Counted from the stretch's first letter, positions 23,601 to 34,175 are shown. The stretch is 64,000 bases of DNA from Naematelia aurantialba (GCA_021527695.1 JAKFAO010000001.1:1984001-2048000); one strand, 5' to 3'. Notes: generated from the sequence alone by a model not told the origin. Numbers and translations: made by a program.

Positions 23601-25004
23601 GAACTTTGTCTTCTTCCCCATCCAAGGTCCTGGAGGGCGTCTGGCAATTCATCCGCTCAAGAAGAAGGGTCGGATGCTTGTTGGTGGAGAGGGGTTCCTA
23701 AGCGGCGGATCGGAGCTGGTAGACTTTGATGCTGAGCTTGGTGGGAAGCGGGTGGCCTTGGCTGGTGAGGACGGAGCCATACGGGTATGGACGATCGAGG
23801 GGGAAGGTGTGCATGGACCTGGACCGGAAGCAGAAACAGTATTGAAAGGTACGTTGTGGAAGCAGTGTGCTTGCTGAGTTGCCAGGTAAAGGGATTGATA
23901 AAATTGCGCAAATCGCGTTCCACCCCACCGCTAGACATCTGTTGACGGCCTTGACGAATGATCATGGCAAAGCGTCTCTCCGTTTCTGGGACGTTCAACG
24001 TGGAGAGGAGGGCAAGCATGTTGACCTGGGAACCGCGGGCGTGTTCAACATGTCGTGGTCTCCGCTTGGAAGCAAAGTGGCCGTCTCAACGAAAGACGGG
24101 CGTATCGTTGTTCTGGATCCCCGGAATCCGCACACGACGGTGTCGGGCAAAGCACACGACAGTGCTCGGTCGTTCCAGCTCGCATGGATAGACGCCACGC
24201 ACCTTGTCTCTGTGGGCTTCTCCCGTGGCTCTATGCGCAAGATCAACCTCTACACCATCGGCTCGTCCATCGAGACGATATCATCCTTGACGATGGACGT
24301 ATCGCCGTCCGTGCTTTTCCCACACTATGATCCCGATACCTCGATACTCTACGCATGGGGCAAAGGCGAACGTGTCATCCAGGCTTTCGAAGTCCACCCC
24401 GACAACGCTTTGGAACCAATCGCCAGGTTAGCGAGCTTCACGTCGGGTGACGCTCAGCTAGGAGTGGCGTGGCTGCCTAAACGCCTGGTAGACGTGCACA
24501 AAGTCGAGGTGATGAAGGCATTGCGACTAACTGCAAAGTCGATCGAGGAGGTGTCGTTCACGATCCCGCGGAACAAGCCGGATTTCTTCCAGGATGACAT
24601 ATACTTGCCTACGCTGGATGTGGAGAGTTATCCCAGCACGGCAAAAGAGTGGCTGAGCGGAGAGGACAAGGCGCCAAGACGTCTGGACCTCAAGCCCGGC
24701 AATATGACACTCCGTACGTGCAGTCACTACGATCATTGCAGGCACAGAAGAGAGCGTAGGGTTATGGTCGCGGAGTGTAGATACAGAGTAGGAAGCGCTT
24801 GCTGATGATGCGTCTGTAGTCTCGGAAGCTCCGCAGACGACCACGCCTGCGAAGAAGCGATTCGTTCCCGCTGCTGATATCATGACGGAAGAGGAGAAGA
24901 AGAGACAAGAGATGGACGAGTTGTTTGCGAAAGCCAAGCTGGACGAGAGCAGTGATGAGGAAGAGGTCAGGACGGGGATTGATCCCCCTGACGACGATTG
25001 GTAG
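20659..25004 (+). CDS. Coronin-7-like protein with an embedded glycerate-kinase (Tda10-like) domain
   Basis: Seven exons (20659-20994, 21059-21851, 21885-22331, 22378-22461, 22517-23848, 23886-24713, 24820-25004) total 4005 nt, 1334 residues. Residues about 1-440 form a first coronin propeller: SKFRN then KEEWYRGDLP at the N-terminus, WTLAWSTDGKRLAAVG, and the DUF1900-type segment with VYVAGRGDM. Residues about 480-785 are a complete P-loop kinase of the D-glycerate 3-kinase/Tda10 family: GPQGCGKTT (Walker A), LSLDDLYLPY, GRGPPGTHD, PIFDKS, FILEGW, WRLQQEH and GMTDEQVHSFVERYMPGY. Residues about 870-1270 are a second coronin propeller (SRKFLGGKSPLIP, FNMSWSPLGSKVAVS, the DUF1900-type ILYAWGKGERVIQAFEVHP, and FFQDDIYLP). 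The tail is helical-acidic and ends DPPDDDW, like Arp2/3-binding acidic motifs. Kinase and second propeller share one uninterrupted 1332-nt exon, so the fusion does not depend on intron prediction there. Confidence 0.9.
21852..21884 (+). other. 33-nt intron in the coronin fusion gene
   Basis: GTGAGT..GGGCTGATG..TAG. Retention would keep frame but brings an in-frame TGA, and splicing joins DVLGT to VPEQTAGEWLKGE, the expected coronin sequence. A branch-like GCTGAT lies about 11 nt before the acceptor. Confidence 0.85.
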
Positions 25005-25314
25005 AGCAGGGTTGGCGCGTGTCGACCATATCCAGGTGATTCTGCAACTATCGGCGTCTCAGACTGTTGCAGAAGGACTGCTGTAGCTGTTGCATGCAGG
25101 ACGTCAAGTGGCAAATATCAAACGTTTAACAAGGCTGCTTTCTTCCTTCCTTCCCTCCTTCCCTCGTTCCTTCTCTCCCTCGTTCCTTCCTGTCTTCATC
25201 TCCTTCTTGACCCTTCTGGCTCCTCCTACTGTGTACGGAACATCTTGTGTCACCACCACTTCCGGCTCAAGAGATCGGCCGTCCCGCCAGACTCCTCTGC
25301 TGGTAGCTGTCGCC
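25005..25314. other. Intergenic region, pyrimidine-rich promoter-like tract
   Basis: This 310-bp stretch separates the coronin fusion stop from the next start. A CT-rich tract (about 25138-25200, CCTTCCCT-type units) precedes the downstream start codon, as in many fungal promoters. Nothing else was recognised. Confidence 0.5.
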
Positions 25315-26284
25315 ATGCCAAAGAACAACCTCAAAGACCGCCTTCACCGCTCCAAAGAGGCGATCAAGGACGCACCGACCACTGCGTCGCTGGGCTTCAG
25401 GCGGAAAGTGAATGCTCTAGTGGATAAGCAGGTGTTTCAGATCTCGCCGGTGATGCGAAGTTCGCCCGAGCATGTGAGTGTTGCACCCTTCTTCTGGTCG
25501 CCTCTCCTCTCTTCTGCACTTTCCTAGCCCTATTCAGTGTCTACCTATGGAGGTTTCTTCCCATCCTCACATCTGCTTGGATCTATCACCCTACCTCCAC
25601 TCTCCCAAGAGTCCGAATGTCACGAGTATGCTAGCCTTGACACCCGACAGTGGATCTGCTTCGACTTTGAGTCGACCGAGATGGTGATGCCCGAGCCGTT
25701 CCTCCGGATAATCGCTTTTGAGATCCTCAAACACCTGTACCCGGAAGACGGTAGGTTACGCCCCCCGCTCACTCTTGCAATTCAGTATTCACACCCACTG
25801 CCTCACCTTCTGGCCCTTCGTTGTGTGCTTCGACCCTCGGGCTACGCTGACATACCTACCTCCAGACGGTGCCGTCCAGCCCATCACAGTCAAATGTATC
25901 GTGGCGACCAACACTGCTGGAAGCGTACCTCTTGGTAAAATGGCGATTGGCAAATCGCGCCTTTGGAAGAAACACGAACACCAATATGTCAGCGACCATG
26001 TCATGCCCAGCCACACACAGTGGCTTCGCCCCCATGGAGTGAGTGTGCGGACCTCTTACTCAGCTAGACGAGCGGCGGCGGAGAGGATGCCTGACCGTGT
26101 GCAGCCCGAAGACTTTAACCATAATACCGACGGTATCTTCGTCTTCACGGCAGACTACACGATGGCGTCGTTGGAGATTGCCAACCCGACGAATTCAGAG
26201 TCGTCAGAGGGATTCGTGGTGACTCTGCCCCGGCCGGCACATACAAATCGTCCGCGCAACCAACTTTCATTTATCGATTTCTGA
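25315..26284 (+). CDS. Conserved-looking hypothetical protein, 266 residues
   Basis: Three exons (25315-25473, 25528-25750, 25866-26284) total 801 nt with matching phases. The N-terminus is basic and helical (MPKNNLKDRLHRSKEAIKDA). The middle is a mixed alpha/beta domain with ESTEMVMPEPFLRIIAFEIL and ITVKCIVATNTAGSVPLGKM, and the C-terminus is RPAHTNRPRNQLSFIDF. No signal peptide or membrane segment was seen. I do not recognise the family. A possible 25-nt intron at GTGAGTGTGCGG (about 26040) was ignored because reading through is open. Confidence 0.72.
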
Positions 26285-26999
26285 GTTGATGCGTCCAAGG
26301 GGGAGGAGTCCGTCCATCCGACACGCAACGCTCGCTGGACACTTGGTGATGAAGCAAAGGTAGGTGCGTAGGTGTTCTTGCACGAACGTTCGTGGCTGAT
26401 TTTATCCTCACCGTTAGAAGGCAGTCCGTCCGTCTAAGAGACCCTCAATCCATACGTGAGTACGTGCTAAAAGTTACAGCTGATCACAGAAGGGGAGGCG
26501 TCGTCGATGACCAGCGAGGGTATGGAGTGATCGAGAGCCATGTTGTCACAAACTAACCGGCACCTCACATAGACTGTGTTAAACAAACGATGTAGCCTGT
26601 TTAGTCCTTTGGCTTGGAGAGCACAAAGAGAGCAACCCCCCAAGGACACTCCCCTCTCCTACGATACGTCCTTGTCGTGTTCAGCTCTGATGGTAACCGA
26701 TCCACACGTCAGTCTCGTTGATGGTGGTGCTCGCCGGATTGCCGGTGTTTCGTTGCCCCCGCGACCACCCCATTTCCTCAACCACCTTTGACCACCTTGA
26801 CAACGCTCCACTGACACGCCTCCTTTCTTCGACGTCATTTCATAGCCAAGCAAACTGCTCCTTTGATCGCTGCCCCAACGAATCATGTAGGATAAAGAGA
26901 AGCAGCCCGGTCGTTGGATTTGAGTTGCCTCGCCACTGATATCGCACGAGAGTTGTTACGTAGAAGCACGCACTACCAACAGAAACAGCGATCCACACG
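26285..26999. other. Intergenic region without recognised genes
   Basis: This 715-bp stretch lies between two plus-strand genes. Only short frames under 80 codons are present; no tRNA, snoRNA box set or repeat stands out. It should include the promoter of the next gene. Confidence 0.5.
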
Positions 27000-27635
27000 A
27001 TGACCACCCAGGTGAGTTGGTGCCACATTGTTATGGGAATCTAGACGAATGTGCTGATAGCCCCCAGAGCTTTTGCCTCTTCCTCTTTGACGGAACCAAG
27101 GAGACCGACTTCAAAGTGGCTTTCATCCAGGCTTGGGGTGAGTGTTGGCCCGCTCGTTCATTTGCACTTCACAAGACGTCACTCTGTCACAAGACGTCAC
27201 TCTTGGGCTGTCTGTCGCATTCGGCCCTTCCTCCCCGTCAGCACACCATCAAATGGAACTACAACCCAAAGTTACCGCCAGTTTGCCTGGCAGAATCTCC
27301 ACTGACAATCCACAGGTCATGACCCGGAAGCTCGCCTTATCTTCACCTCGGTGCCTGCCGATTCGGCCGACAGGCTGGGCGCCGGCGGCGAGAAGGACAG
27401 GTACCTCGTCGTTGACTTTGAAAAAGACCGCCTCACGCCGGGGCAGATCACCAAGCTCAAGCAGGCGGTGCAGACTGCTGCCAGAGCGGTCGGTTGCACC
27501 AGTGAGTCGTTGTGTTCTCACCGTCGCTCCAATGTGCTTTGGTGGGGATTGAGCGGGTGCTGACAGTGTGTAGTGGTGCCGGATGGAGAGGCGATCGCGC
27601 ATGATGGCAAGAAGAAGCACTTTTGGCAGAAGTGA
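27000..27635 (+). CDS. Small hypothetical protein, 109 residues
   Basis: Four exons (27000-27011, 27068-27137, 27316-27501, 27574-27635) total 330 nt with consistent phases. The first exon encodes only MTTQ. The product starts SFCLFLFDGTKETDFKVAFI, then DPEARLIFTSVPADSADRLG, RYLVVDFEKDRLTPGQITKL and a basic C-terminus DGKKKHFWQK. It looks like a compact alpha/beta fold, but no family is recognised. The 178-nt second intron contains a short direct repeat (CACAAGACGTCACTC twice) and no snoRNA boxes. Confidence 0.7.
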
Positions 27636-28864
27636 GATGGCGGTCAAGTCGAGGGAGAAGCATGTACTAGCAGAGAACCGTCGTGATGCGATTCGAGGAT
27701 GAATGGAAGAGTGTGGTTGCGCTGACGCAGTCGTGCTGACTCGGTGCCCTTGTTCTGTCGTTCAAAGTGTGCCACGGTAAGCATGTAAGGACGTTTTCTG
27801 ACAGTCACACGCTGACCCATTGAAGGCGTGATGATGTACGGACGCTCGAACCATGTCCGTCACAGCATCTCGAGGGCCATACTTGACAGACCTTGGTCAG
27901 GCAAGTGGCGAATGTGCGCGGGGCAAACAGCTGCAGCTTCCTACTTGAACGTCACAGCCATCTCGGCTTGACCTCTTTGAGTCCCATCTGAACTGTACAC
28001 AAAATTTTCCTCTTCTCACCTGTGGTCCCCGTTCCCACCTGCATTTCCCTTCCCGACTCAAAGGGCCGGAGAACCGACGTCGGTCCGACAACCCGCCGTC
28101 ACCAAGAGTTTAGATGAAGCCGACGTCGACGAGATCATGACCCCGTGTACATAAAGCCCCGCTCCACCAAACATGCCCGTTCTGTGGAGATCTCAGAAAG
28201 AAAATCCATAACATCATCATATTCCCTCAGAGTCATGGACACACACCATCTAGCCACCGCAGATGATCGAGTTCTAACAAGCTCCGAATTCTACAATTCA
28301 GACAACGGGCAGCTCCATAATGCTAGTTGTGTGGCCGTTCGGGTTTTCATCAGACATGCAAATCGCGCCTTCTGGTGGTCAGAGTCAATGTCAATGAAAT
28401 CCCACATGCTTTGCTCATCGATGGTGGCGCAGCACAACGGTGGATGCAATGCACGGACTCCCGGTCAATAGGCGTGTCGGCCAAACCATGTCTTCTTGGA
28501 CTGCAGCACAGCAATACAGCCTCGAGGAGAACCCCTGCCTGTTTCCCGAATCTTATCTAAGGAATGGCTCCGGCTGTGCAATGCGACTGGCCAAACAAAC
28601 CGCCAGGATAATTAGGAAGGCCACCGCTGCTGCCAAACGAACGCAAGGAGGCGTTTGGAAGGCGCATTCCGACTCGTCCACAGCGTCCTGAATCGGCTTC
28701 GAGGAATCTCGACATGTCAGCACTGCTTCTGCTGGATCGTGAGTGGTGAGGGGCGATGCATGCAGCGCTTGTAGTTCAGCTCTTCATTCTGGTTGATCGA
28801 TTGAAGGAACCGAATTGCCACTCTCCTGCTTTCTCTTCGCATTCGAATCTCATCAGCCGCGGCG
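27636..28864. other. Intergenic region with only weak short frames
   Basis: This 1.2-kb stretch precedes the first orphan gene. Plus-strand frames at 28145-28471 and 28440-28691 are open but have no recognisable motif or start context, and I do not call them. A perfect C-box-like GTGATGA near 27828 has no matching D box or terminal stem. Confidence 0.45.
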
Positions 28865-29863
28865 ATGTCGGGAATCAACCAAAGACTATTCAAGGACAAG
28901 ACAATACCAAGATATAAATTTCCTCCGACGCCTGCCCGCCGACGACAAGCGCCTCAAGGGACAACACCCCCTGATCTACCGTCAACAACAACATCACAAA
29001 CGCAGCCTGAAGCCCGCCCCGACTCTGGAAGGAGAGGTTCGTCTCGTGGCGTTTCGTGGGCTTCAGAGGCTGCAAACATGCAAAACACGAGTGGGACCTC
29101 GAGGACGCCGTATCCCGACAGGTCTGGCACATCCACGGAGCACCGTGTGAGATTTTCATTGCCGCGCACGCGACTGTCCACGTCGTCTAACGACGTGTCT
29201 CTTGCTGAGTCAGTCATCGCTGCCTCCTCTACTGCCACATCAGAGGGAGACCCTATTCTGGAGAACACCATAGATGAGAAGCAGACTGATAAGTGGTGGG
29301 ATCAACTCCTGACGGCAGTCAATGTGCAAATGAAAGTCGGGCAAACGGGCGACAGCGCCAGTTGGATAGCTGGTCCGCATATGATGAGATCTGTAGAGAG
29401 CCTCATTGATTTCGTCTCCTTCCAAAGGTCGAGCACATCCCCGGAGGATGAGACGACGGAGCACGACATGATGTTCCGGTCCAAGAGTCAGACACTCATG
29501 AACAACCTCAAAGCGCTAGATGTGTGCCTCCGAGCTCCCCAGAGGTTCGTTAAGACGGACCGTGATGGGGTCCCTGTGATGTTGAGGCTGTATTGGGACT
29601 GTTTCTTGGAGTTTCAAACGTGGAAGAGGCTGACGGATACTGCCGTTGGAGGTGAAACAGAAACAACTGACCATTATCAGGGAGAGCTTGACCCAGAGAT
29701 CCCGTCTGCCCTCACTCTTGAGGACGCAGAAGCCGACGACTCACGTGCGGAGCAGAAAACGGAGGAGAGCACTGATATCGCGACCGAGAACCCAGAAACG
29801 CAGACGGTCGGGGACTCGGAAGCACAAATCGAGTTACATATGGAATCTACGAATGGAGGGTAA
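28865..29863 (+). CDS. Orphan intronless protein, 332 residues
   Basis: One continuous frame from MSGINQRLFKDK to HMESTNGG. The first about 110 residues are Pro/Arg/Ser/Thr-rich and disordered. A helical middle follows (DKWWDQLLTAVNVQMK, then MMRSVESLIDFVSFQRS, LMNNLKALDVCLRA, LRLYWDCFLEFQTWKRL), and the last 75 residues are very acidic. No family is recognised. Lack of introns is unusual here, where nearly every recognisable gene has several. The next orphan follows on the same strand 188 bp downstream. Confidence 0.65.
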   Translation: MSGINQRLFKDKTIPRYKFPPTPARRRQAPQGTTPPDLPSTTTSQTQPEARPDSGRRGSSRGVSWASEAANMQNTSGTSRTPYPDRSGTSTEHRVRFSLPRTRLSTSSNDVSLAESVIAASSTATSEGDPILENTIDEKQTDKWWDQLLTAVNVQMKVGQTGDSASWIAGPHMMRSVESLIDFVSFQRSSTSPEDETTEHDMMFRSKSQTLMNNLKALDVCLRAPQRFVKTDRDGVPVMLRLYWDCFLEFQTWKRLTDTAVGGETETTDHYQGELDPEIPSALTLEDAEADDSRAEQKTEESTDIATENPETQTVGDSEAQIELHMESTNGG

Positions 29864-30051
29864 CTGTGACGGGCTGCGGTAACGGGATACGACGGGTATG
29901 GTTACCTGGCGTGGATGGACGGCTTCTAGCTAAAATGATGTATAGTTGAGATGTGATACATTCGATGAGGATATCGAGACAGAGTTGTTCTGTTATATAT
30001 GAGGGACTACATATTCGTTCTCTGTGACGACAAACAAATGAAATAAAGGAC

Positions 30052-31251
30052 GTGAGGCTACGGGACATGCGTTCCCAGAGCCTTCCATGGCCTTCGAGTC
30101 GAGAAGAGCGTCGTGGGTGGCGAGCGCTCGAGCTATACTTTGCCATGAACCACATCCATTCCTTTTCGACACTTTCAGCACCAACTCGAATCTGCGCCAT
30201 TCTTGCAGCCATGAGCAGCCTTGATCACTCGCAGTTGGCCGAGTCTGAGGATTCTTTCTCGGACATGCCGGGTGTAGCAGTGGCGAGTTTCCCCTCGATC
30301 TTCTTGTGGACTATGATATCCGACACTCTGGAAAGAGACCAGCACTTTCTCACCATTCAGAGAAATCTCACAAGGCAGCTGAGGCTGTGGGAGGAGTATT
30401 GGAAAGGGTTAGACGGACACCGCTCGACGCAAGCCGAGAAGATCCCCAGTGTTACCGAGACATTGTGTTTTGTTCTCGACGTGTCACTCGCAGATGCCAA
30501 TGCAGAACTGAGGTCTCTGCAGGACAACCAGAAAGCGTGCAGAGAGCTGCAGCGAAGGATGGAAATACTTATTCCACCTGTAAGCCTGCTGGGGTCACGA
30601 GCAAAAGGCCGCTTCGACAACCTGATGTGCATTGTGAACAAACCGCAGAACAGCCCGGACCGAAAGCTCTTTGTCAACGACTTGAGAACTTTCTTCTTAC
30701 AGGAGGAAGATCAAGCCAGTTCCATGGCGGCGTCGAGGAGGTATGCAGCCAGTCGGAGCGACGTATCTCGGCTGGCCGGCTCCCCACGTCGGTATTCAAC
30801 GTCGGCTCCCGAGACCGATCGCCCCAGCCCCTGGGCAACATCAACCATCCGCCAAGATTCGCCGGCCGACCCCGCAACTCAGGTGCCGGTGGGCCCTTCC
30901 ACACATGATAACAGCACGTCCGGGTCATACGACGACATCATCTCGGGAACGTCCTGGCACCGCGCCGGCATAATGCTTCCCGATAGTCCCCCGGCAGCTG
31001 GTGAGCAGCGCGTCGAGCAGCGCGTCATCGTCCTCACGGAGTACAGGCGCCCTACAGCTTTACGCAACAACACTCCAAGACACTCTGAAACCACCATCCC
31101 CACATCGTCCGACCACAACACCCCCGCAACCTCTGACAACAGCGGCTCCACGATTGCAGACTCAGCCTCCCCAGTCACTGCCGAAGTGCCGATGACGAGG
31201 TCCAATGAACCGTCTCGACGCTCGGCTTCTACACGGCCGAGAGAGCCTTGA
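30052..31251 (+). CDS. Orphan intronless protein, up to 399 residues
   Basis: The frame is open from 30052, but the true start may be an internal ATG (30145, or 30211 giving MSSLDHSQLAESEDSF). The centre is helical (IFLWTMISDTLERDQHFL, then RQLRLWEEYWKGLDG, ELRSLQDNQKACRELQRRME). The last 170 residues are Ser/Thr/Pro-rich and disordered. No family is recognised. Like its upstream neighbour it has a disordered end plus a helical core and no intron, but no convincing sequence similarity between the two could be seen by eye. Confidence 0.6.
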   Translation: MRLRDMRSQSLPWPSSREERRGWRALELYFAMNHIHSFSTLSAPTRICAILAAMSSLDHSQLAESEDSFSDMPGVAVASFPSIFLWTMISDTLERDQHFLTIQRNLTRQLRLWEEYWKGLDGHRSTQAEKIPSVTETLCFVLDVSLADANAELRSLQDNQKACRELQRRMEILIPPVSLLGSRAKGRFDNLMCIVNKPQNSPDRKLFVNDLRTFFLQEEDQASSMAASRRYAASRSDVSRLAGSPRRYSTSAPETDRPSPWATSTIRQDSPADPATQVPVGPSTHDNSTSGSYDDIISGTSWHRAGIMLPDSPPAAGEQRVEQRVIVLTEYRRPTALRNNTPRHSETTIPTSSDHNTPATSDNSGSTIADSASPVTAEVPMTRSNEPSRRSASTRPREP

Positions 31252-31558
31252 GTTCCCCTTGGGAAGGAGCTCAGTACGTCTGCTTCATCTGATTCCTAGG
31301 TGTCGCGTTCGGAGGAGGATCTGTCGTCGGTTCCGCTTCACAAGTGGTGTTCCTAACGCTAGAGTGGAATAGATTCCTCTTTATTTAGGCCTTGTACGCT
31401 ACTCATACTTGATTGGTTTCCATTTCCTTCGTTTCTGATATCTCCTTTGCACAGACTTTATGAACGAGTTTCAAGAGGAAGACACCTCTTGGATTACCCC
31501 GCCTTGTGAGGGATCGTGACCCGCGTTCACTTTACGTGATAGACAGAGACTGATTACT
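31252..31558. other. Intergenic region, nothing recognised
   Basis: A 307-bp AT-richer stretch between two orphan frames that point toward each other. No repeat, RNA gene or coding segment is visible. Confidence 0.5.
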
Positions 31559-31879
31559 CTACTTGACACTGCGTAAGCATTGTGCCAGAAGAAGCTGAGG
31601 CGGAACATCGTCCGAAACGACGGTCATGACCCTCCCTTCGTCATTCTCCTTGGCTTCCGAGAGAGTGAAATGCAGTGTTTGCGTTCTGACCGAGGATGGG
31701 AAATTCAAACAAAGACGTTTATCGGAGGGTGAGAGAGTCGATTGGGCATCAGGTGATGCAACGTTCTCGTACTGGAAAGTATAAGAGTTTTTGGCCGATT
31801 TGCCACTTCGTGTGCCACGACATCGCCTACATCGCTCTCTCCTCACCGCGGCATTGACAAGCTCGTCGACTGATGTCAC
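31559..31879 (-). CDS. Possible small orphan protein, 106 residues
   Basis: A single open frame starting MTSVDELVNAAVRRERCRRC. It has a CRRCRGTRSGK basic segment with two Cys residues, a beta-rich middle (LNFPSSVRTQTLHFTLSEAK) and PPQLLLAQCLRSVK at the end. No family is recognised and there is no supporting context, so it could be spurious. Confidence 0.35.
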   Translation of the reverse strand: MTSVDELVNAAVRRERCRRCRGTRSGKSAKNSYTFQYENVASPDAQSTLSPSDKRLCLNFPSSVRTQTLHFTLSEAKENDEGRVMTVVSDDVPPQLLLAQCLRSVK

Positions 31880-32268
31880 CCTCGCCTAGCAATCACAAGC
31901 AGCTTCAACAGTCCCTGCCTCCTCCCATTCCCACTCGCACATTTTCCTGAACTGTCGAAATCGTATATCAACCAAACATGCAGTCTATACGTCAGTTCAG
32001 CAACAGCAAGCCATCCCACGTATGCCCAGTGTGGTACGTCTTTGCCTCCGAGGCTGAATATACGGGTGCACCCGTACACGCGCACCGCCGACGGCCAATG
32101 TATGCAATCGTTAGCTGGAGCCTCGTCGATCTTCTGCGGTGGATAGACGCCACGGCGCTCGTTTCTCCAGAATCGCCAGTCACATGCTTGGACGCATGCG
32201 CTCAATGCGTAAACTATGCATATCTAGCGACCTTGATCTAACCTCACGACATCAACGTTCGAGGACTT
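31880..32268. other. Region between small orphan and ceramide synthase
   Basis: This stretch of about 390 bp is downstream of the ceramide synthase stop. Overlapping frames on both strands (for example minus 32205-31876) lack motifs and are not called. Confidence 0.45.
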
Positions 32269-33636
32269 TTACTTTCGTTTGCGCAGATCCCCGTCACCTC
32301 CTAATGGAGTCGCAGCACGAGTAGGGGTGATGTGGTCCCCACTCGTAGTTGTCGTCGGCACGTCTTCGAATGGGCTCGCATCCCCGTCCTCGCCCTCATC
32401 TTCTGCATCCGATCGCGAGTCATCCGCGCCGAGACCACGCACAACGCGCACGGCGACCACACAAGCGGTGTAGAACCATATTGTCGCAAGGCAGTATAGG
32501 ATGGCAATCATGCCGATGAAGATTGTGTATGAGGTTCGGGTGAGGTACTTGCCCGCGGCAGGATTCCACTCGAAGGGGATATATCGGGGTGCATCGAGAT
32601 ATGATGTGCGAATGACGAGGAAGAGGCCGATTTGACGAGAGACAAGCCATGAAATGAGGAAGAGGATAAAAGTCGCGTCGCATAGCGTGATCAGTGAGAG
32701 GTATCGCAGCATTTTGGCGAGCTGCCCTTGGCGTCAGCAGGTTTGTCCGTCAGGACTACGCATGTTGGAGCTGGGGAAGGCAAGAGGTATAACAACGGGT
32801 ATGCAAATGCACGATTTCACGGCATGAACAGAAGGAAAGAAACAGAGTGATAGGAAAGAACGAAACGCGGGAAAGATGCGACCTACAGGTAGGAGGATAT
32901 CGCAAAAGTCCATCAAGACGTGAATGAGGGTGCCGACTCTGGTGAAGTGGGCGCCATAGCTCGAACATATCAATGTGATGCTGAGAATGTGGTGGCTAAG
33001 CATCTGCCAGTGGTCCTTGCGTTTTTTCTCGGAGTGAATCACGTATATTTGGTGGAACCACCATCCCAACTGGGCGAGGTAGTAGAACTTTGTCAGTGCT
33101 GGGAGATATAACATCGGATAAGTGCCCCATAGCTGCTCGGGAGTTGTGAAGCCTGGAACACGCCGCACGATAGTCTGCAGAGTTGCCTCGTCAGTCAAGA
33201 GCTAGGAGGGAGGGAGAAAAAGTTCCGGATGGGATGAACTAACCAGGCCTATTGACCAGAAGGCACTGCAATACATGAATGACCAACTCTGCTCCGCGAA
33301 CCGAGTCACAACGTGGTCCAATTTCCGCCTGTCCTTCTTTGAAGTGTACTCCTTGACCATCCATAGCCGCGCGAAGGGTGTCAAGATCCCGCGGATGACC
33401 AGTTCACGAAGCAGGGTGAATGCCACGGCACAGAAGAAGACAAAGTAGACGTCTCGCAGCCCCTTGCCATACAGTGTGGGCGACGGTGAGGAGTGTGTGG
33501 ATGAGAAAAGGGAGCCGAGGCGGCTTGATGTGGGTGGTGGTACGGGATACTGCAGGGTTATGAAGGGGATGAGCGAAGTGGGAAGGCGGGATTGCAGATG
33601 GGTAAAGGTGGGAAGTTGAGTCATGTTGCGGCTCAT
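32269..33636 (-). CDS. LAG1: Ceramide synthase, Lag1/Lac1 (TLC domain)
   Basis: Exons 33636-33244, 33174-32887 and 32721-32269 give 1134 nt, 377 residues. This ER membrane enzyme N-acylates sphingoid bases with fatty acyl-CoA. After an N-terminal region the TLC domain begins at RDVYFVFF, with VTRFAEQSWSFMYCSAFW in the first conserved block. The catalytic Lag1p motif is intact: DHWQMLSHHILSITLICSS with both His residues, then GTLIHVLMDFCDILLP. Several hydrophobic helices follow. The C-terminus is long, acidic and Ser/Thr-rich (DSRSDAEDEGEDGDASPFED) and ends in DLRKRK, so it is likely cytosolic and a possible phosphorylation region. An alternative start at 33624 lies four codons downstream. Confidence 0.92.
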
Positions 33637-34175
33637 GAGGGGCGGTCCTGTCGAGTAGCGCGGGCGGATACTGTCATCCAAGATCAGCAAGCTCCCTCTT
33701 GTACCACAGGACCCACTGGCAGGCGGCGAGCTTGTAGGTGAGTAAATCGTGATCACCGATCAATCGAGATACAAAGGTCGCCTCGAAGGGGTATCGTTGT
33801 TGAACAGATGAAGCTAACGCAACGGACCTAGTTTCGCCAGACGGAGTGGAAAAACCGCTGTCACCAAGTGTCCAGTATGCGTCGAGTCTGCCTATGGCCC
33901 GACCCGAGTGGGTATCCAAAAGGTCTGTTGTCGCCCAGGAGGGTTTCGAAGGGAGACGAAGATACGGTGAGAGAGAGAAAGTATGAGACACGTCCCAAAA
34001 ATCACTGGTACGGCGCCTACCGCGCGCGCTGAAAATGGCGTGGGTACGTGCCTGAGCCGGGATGATCTCTTATTTGATCCTCCCCGATAAGGAATGTCAA
34101 AAGATGCTTCCTACCACTCGCTACTTGCTATCCATGTCCAACATTGACATCGTCTTGACGGTCTAGGGAGGGAAA
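33637..34175. other. Divergent intergenic region between LAG1 and the U1A-like gene
   Basis: This 539-bp stretch should hold both promoters. A minus frame at 33991-33674 (105 codons) overlaps the LAG1 5' side but has no splice route into it and no motif; it is probably leader sequence. Confidence 0.45.

Noticed and set aside
26040..26064. Possible 25-nt intron in the 25315-26284 gene
   Set aside because: Too short for a spliceosomal intron and the frame is open without splicing it.
27820..27900. Perfect GTGATGA box in intergenic DNA
   Set aside because: No CTGA at suitable distance downstream and no terminal stem.
28145..28691. Overlapping plus-strand frames of 77-108 codons
   Set aside because: No motif, no splice logic joining them to the 28865 gene, and no start context; too weak to call.
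33674..33991. 105-codon minus-strand frame upstream of LAG1
   Set aside because: No splice route joins it to LAG1, it ends in a stop before the LAG1 frame, and it has no motif; more likely 5' leader.
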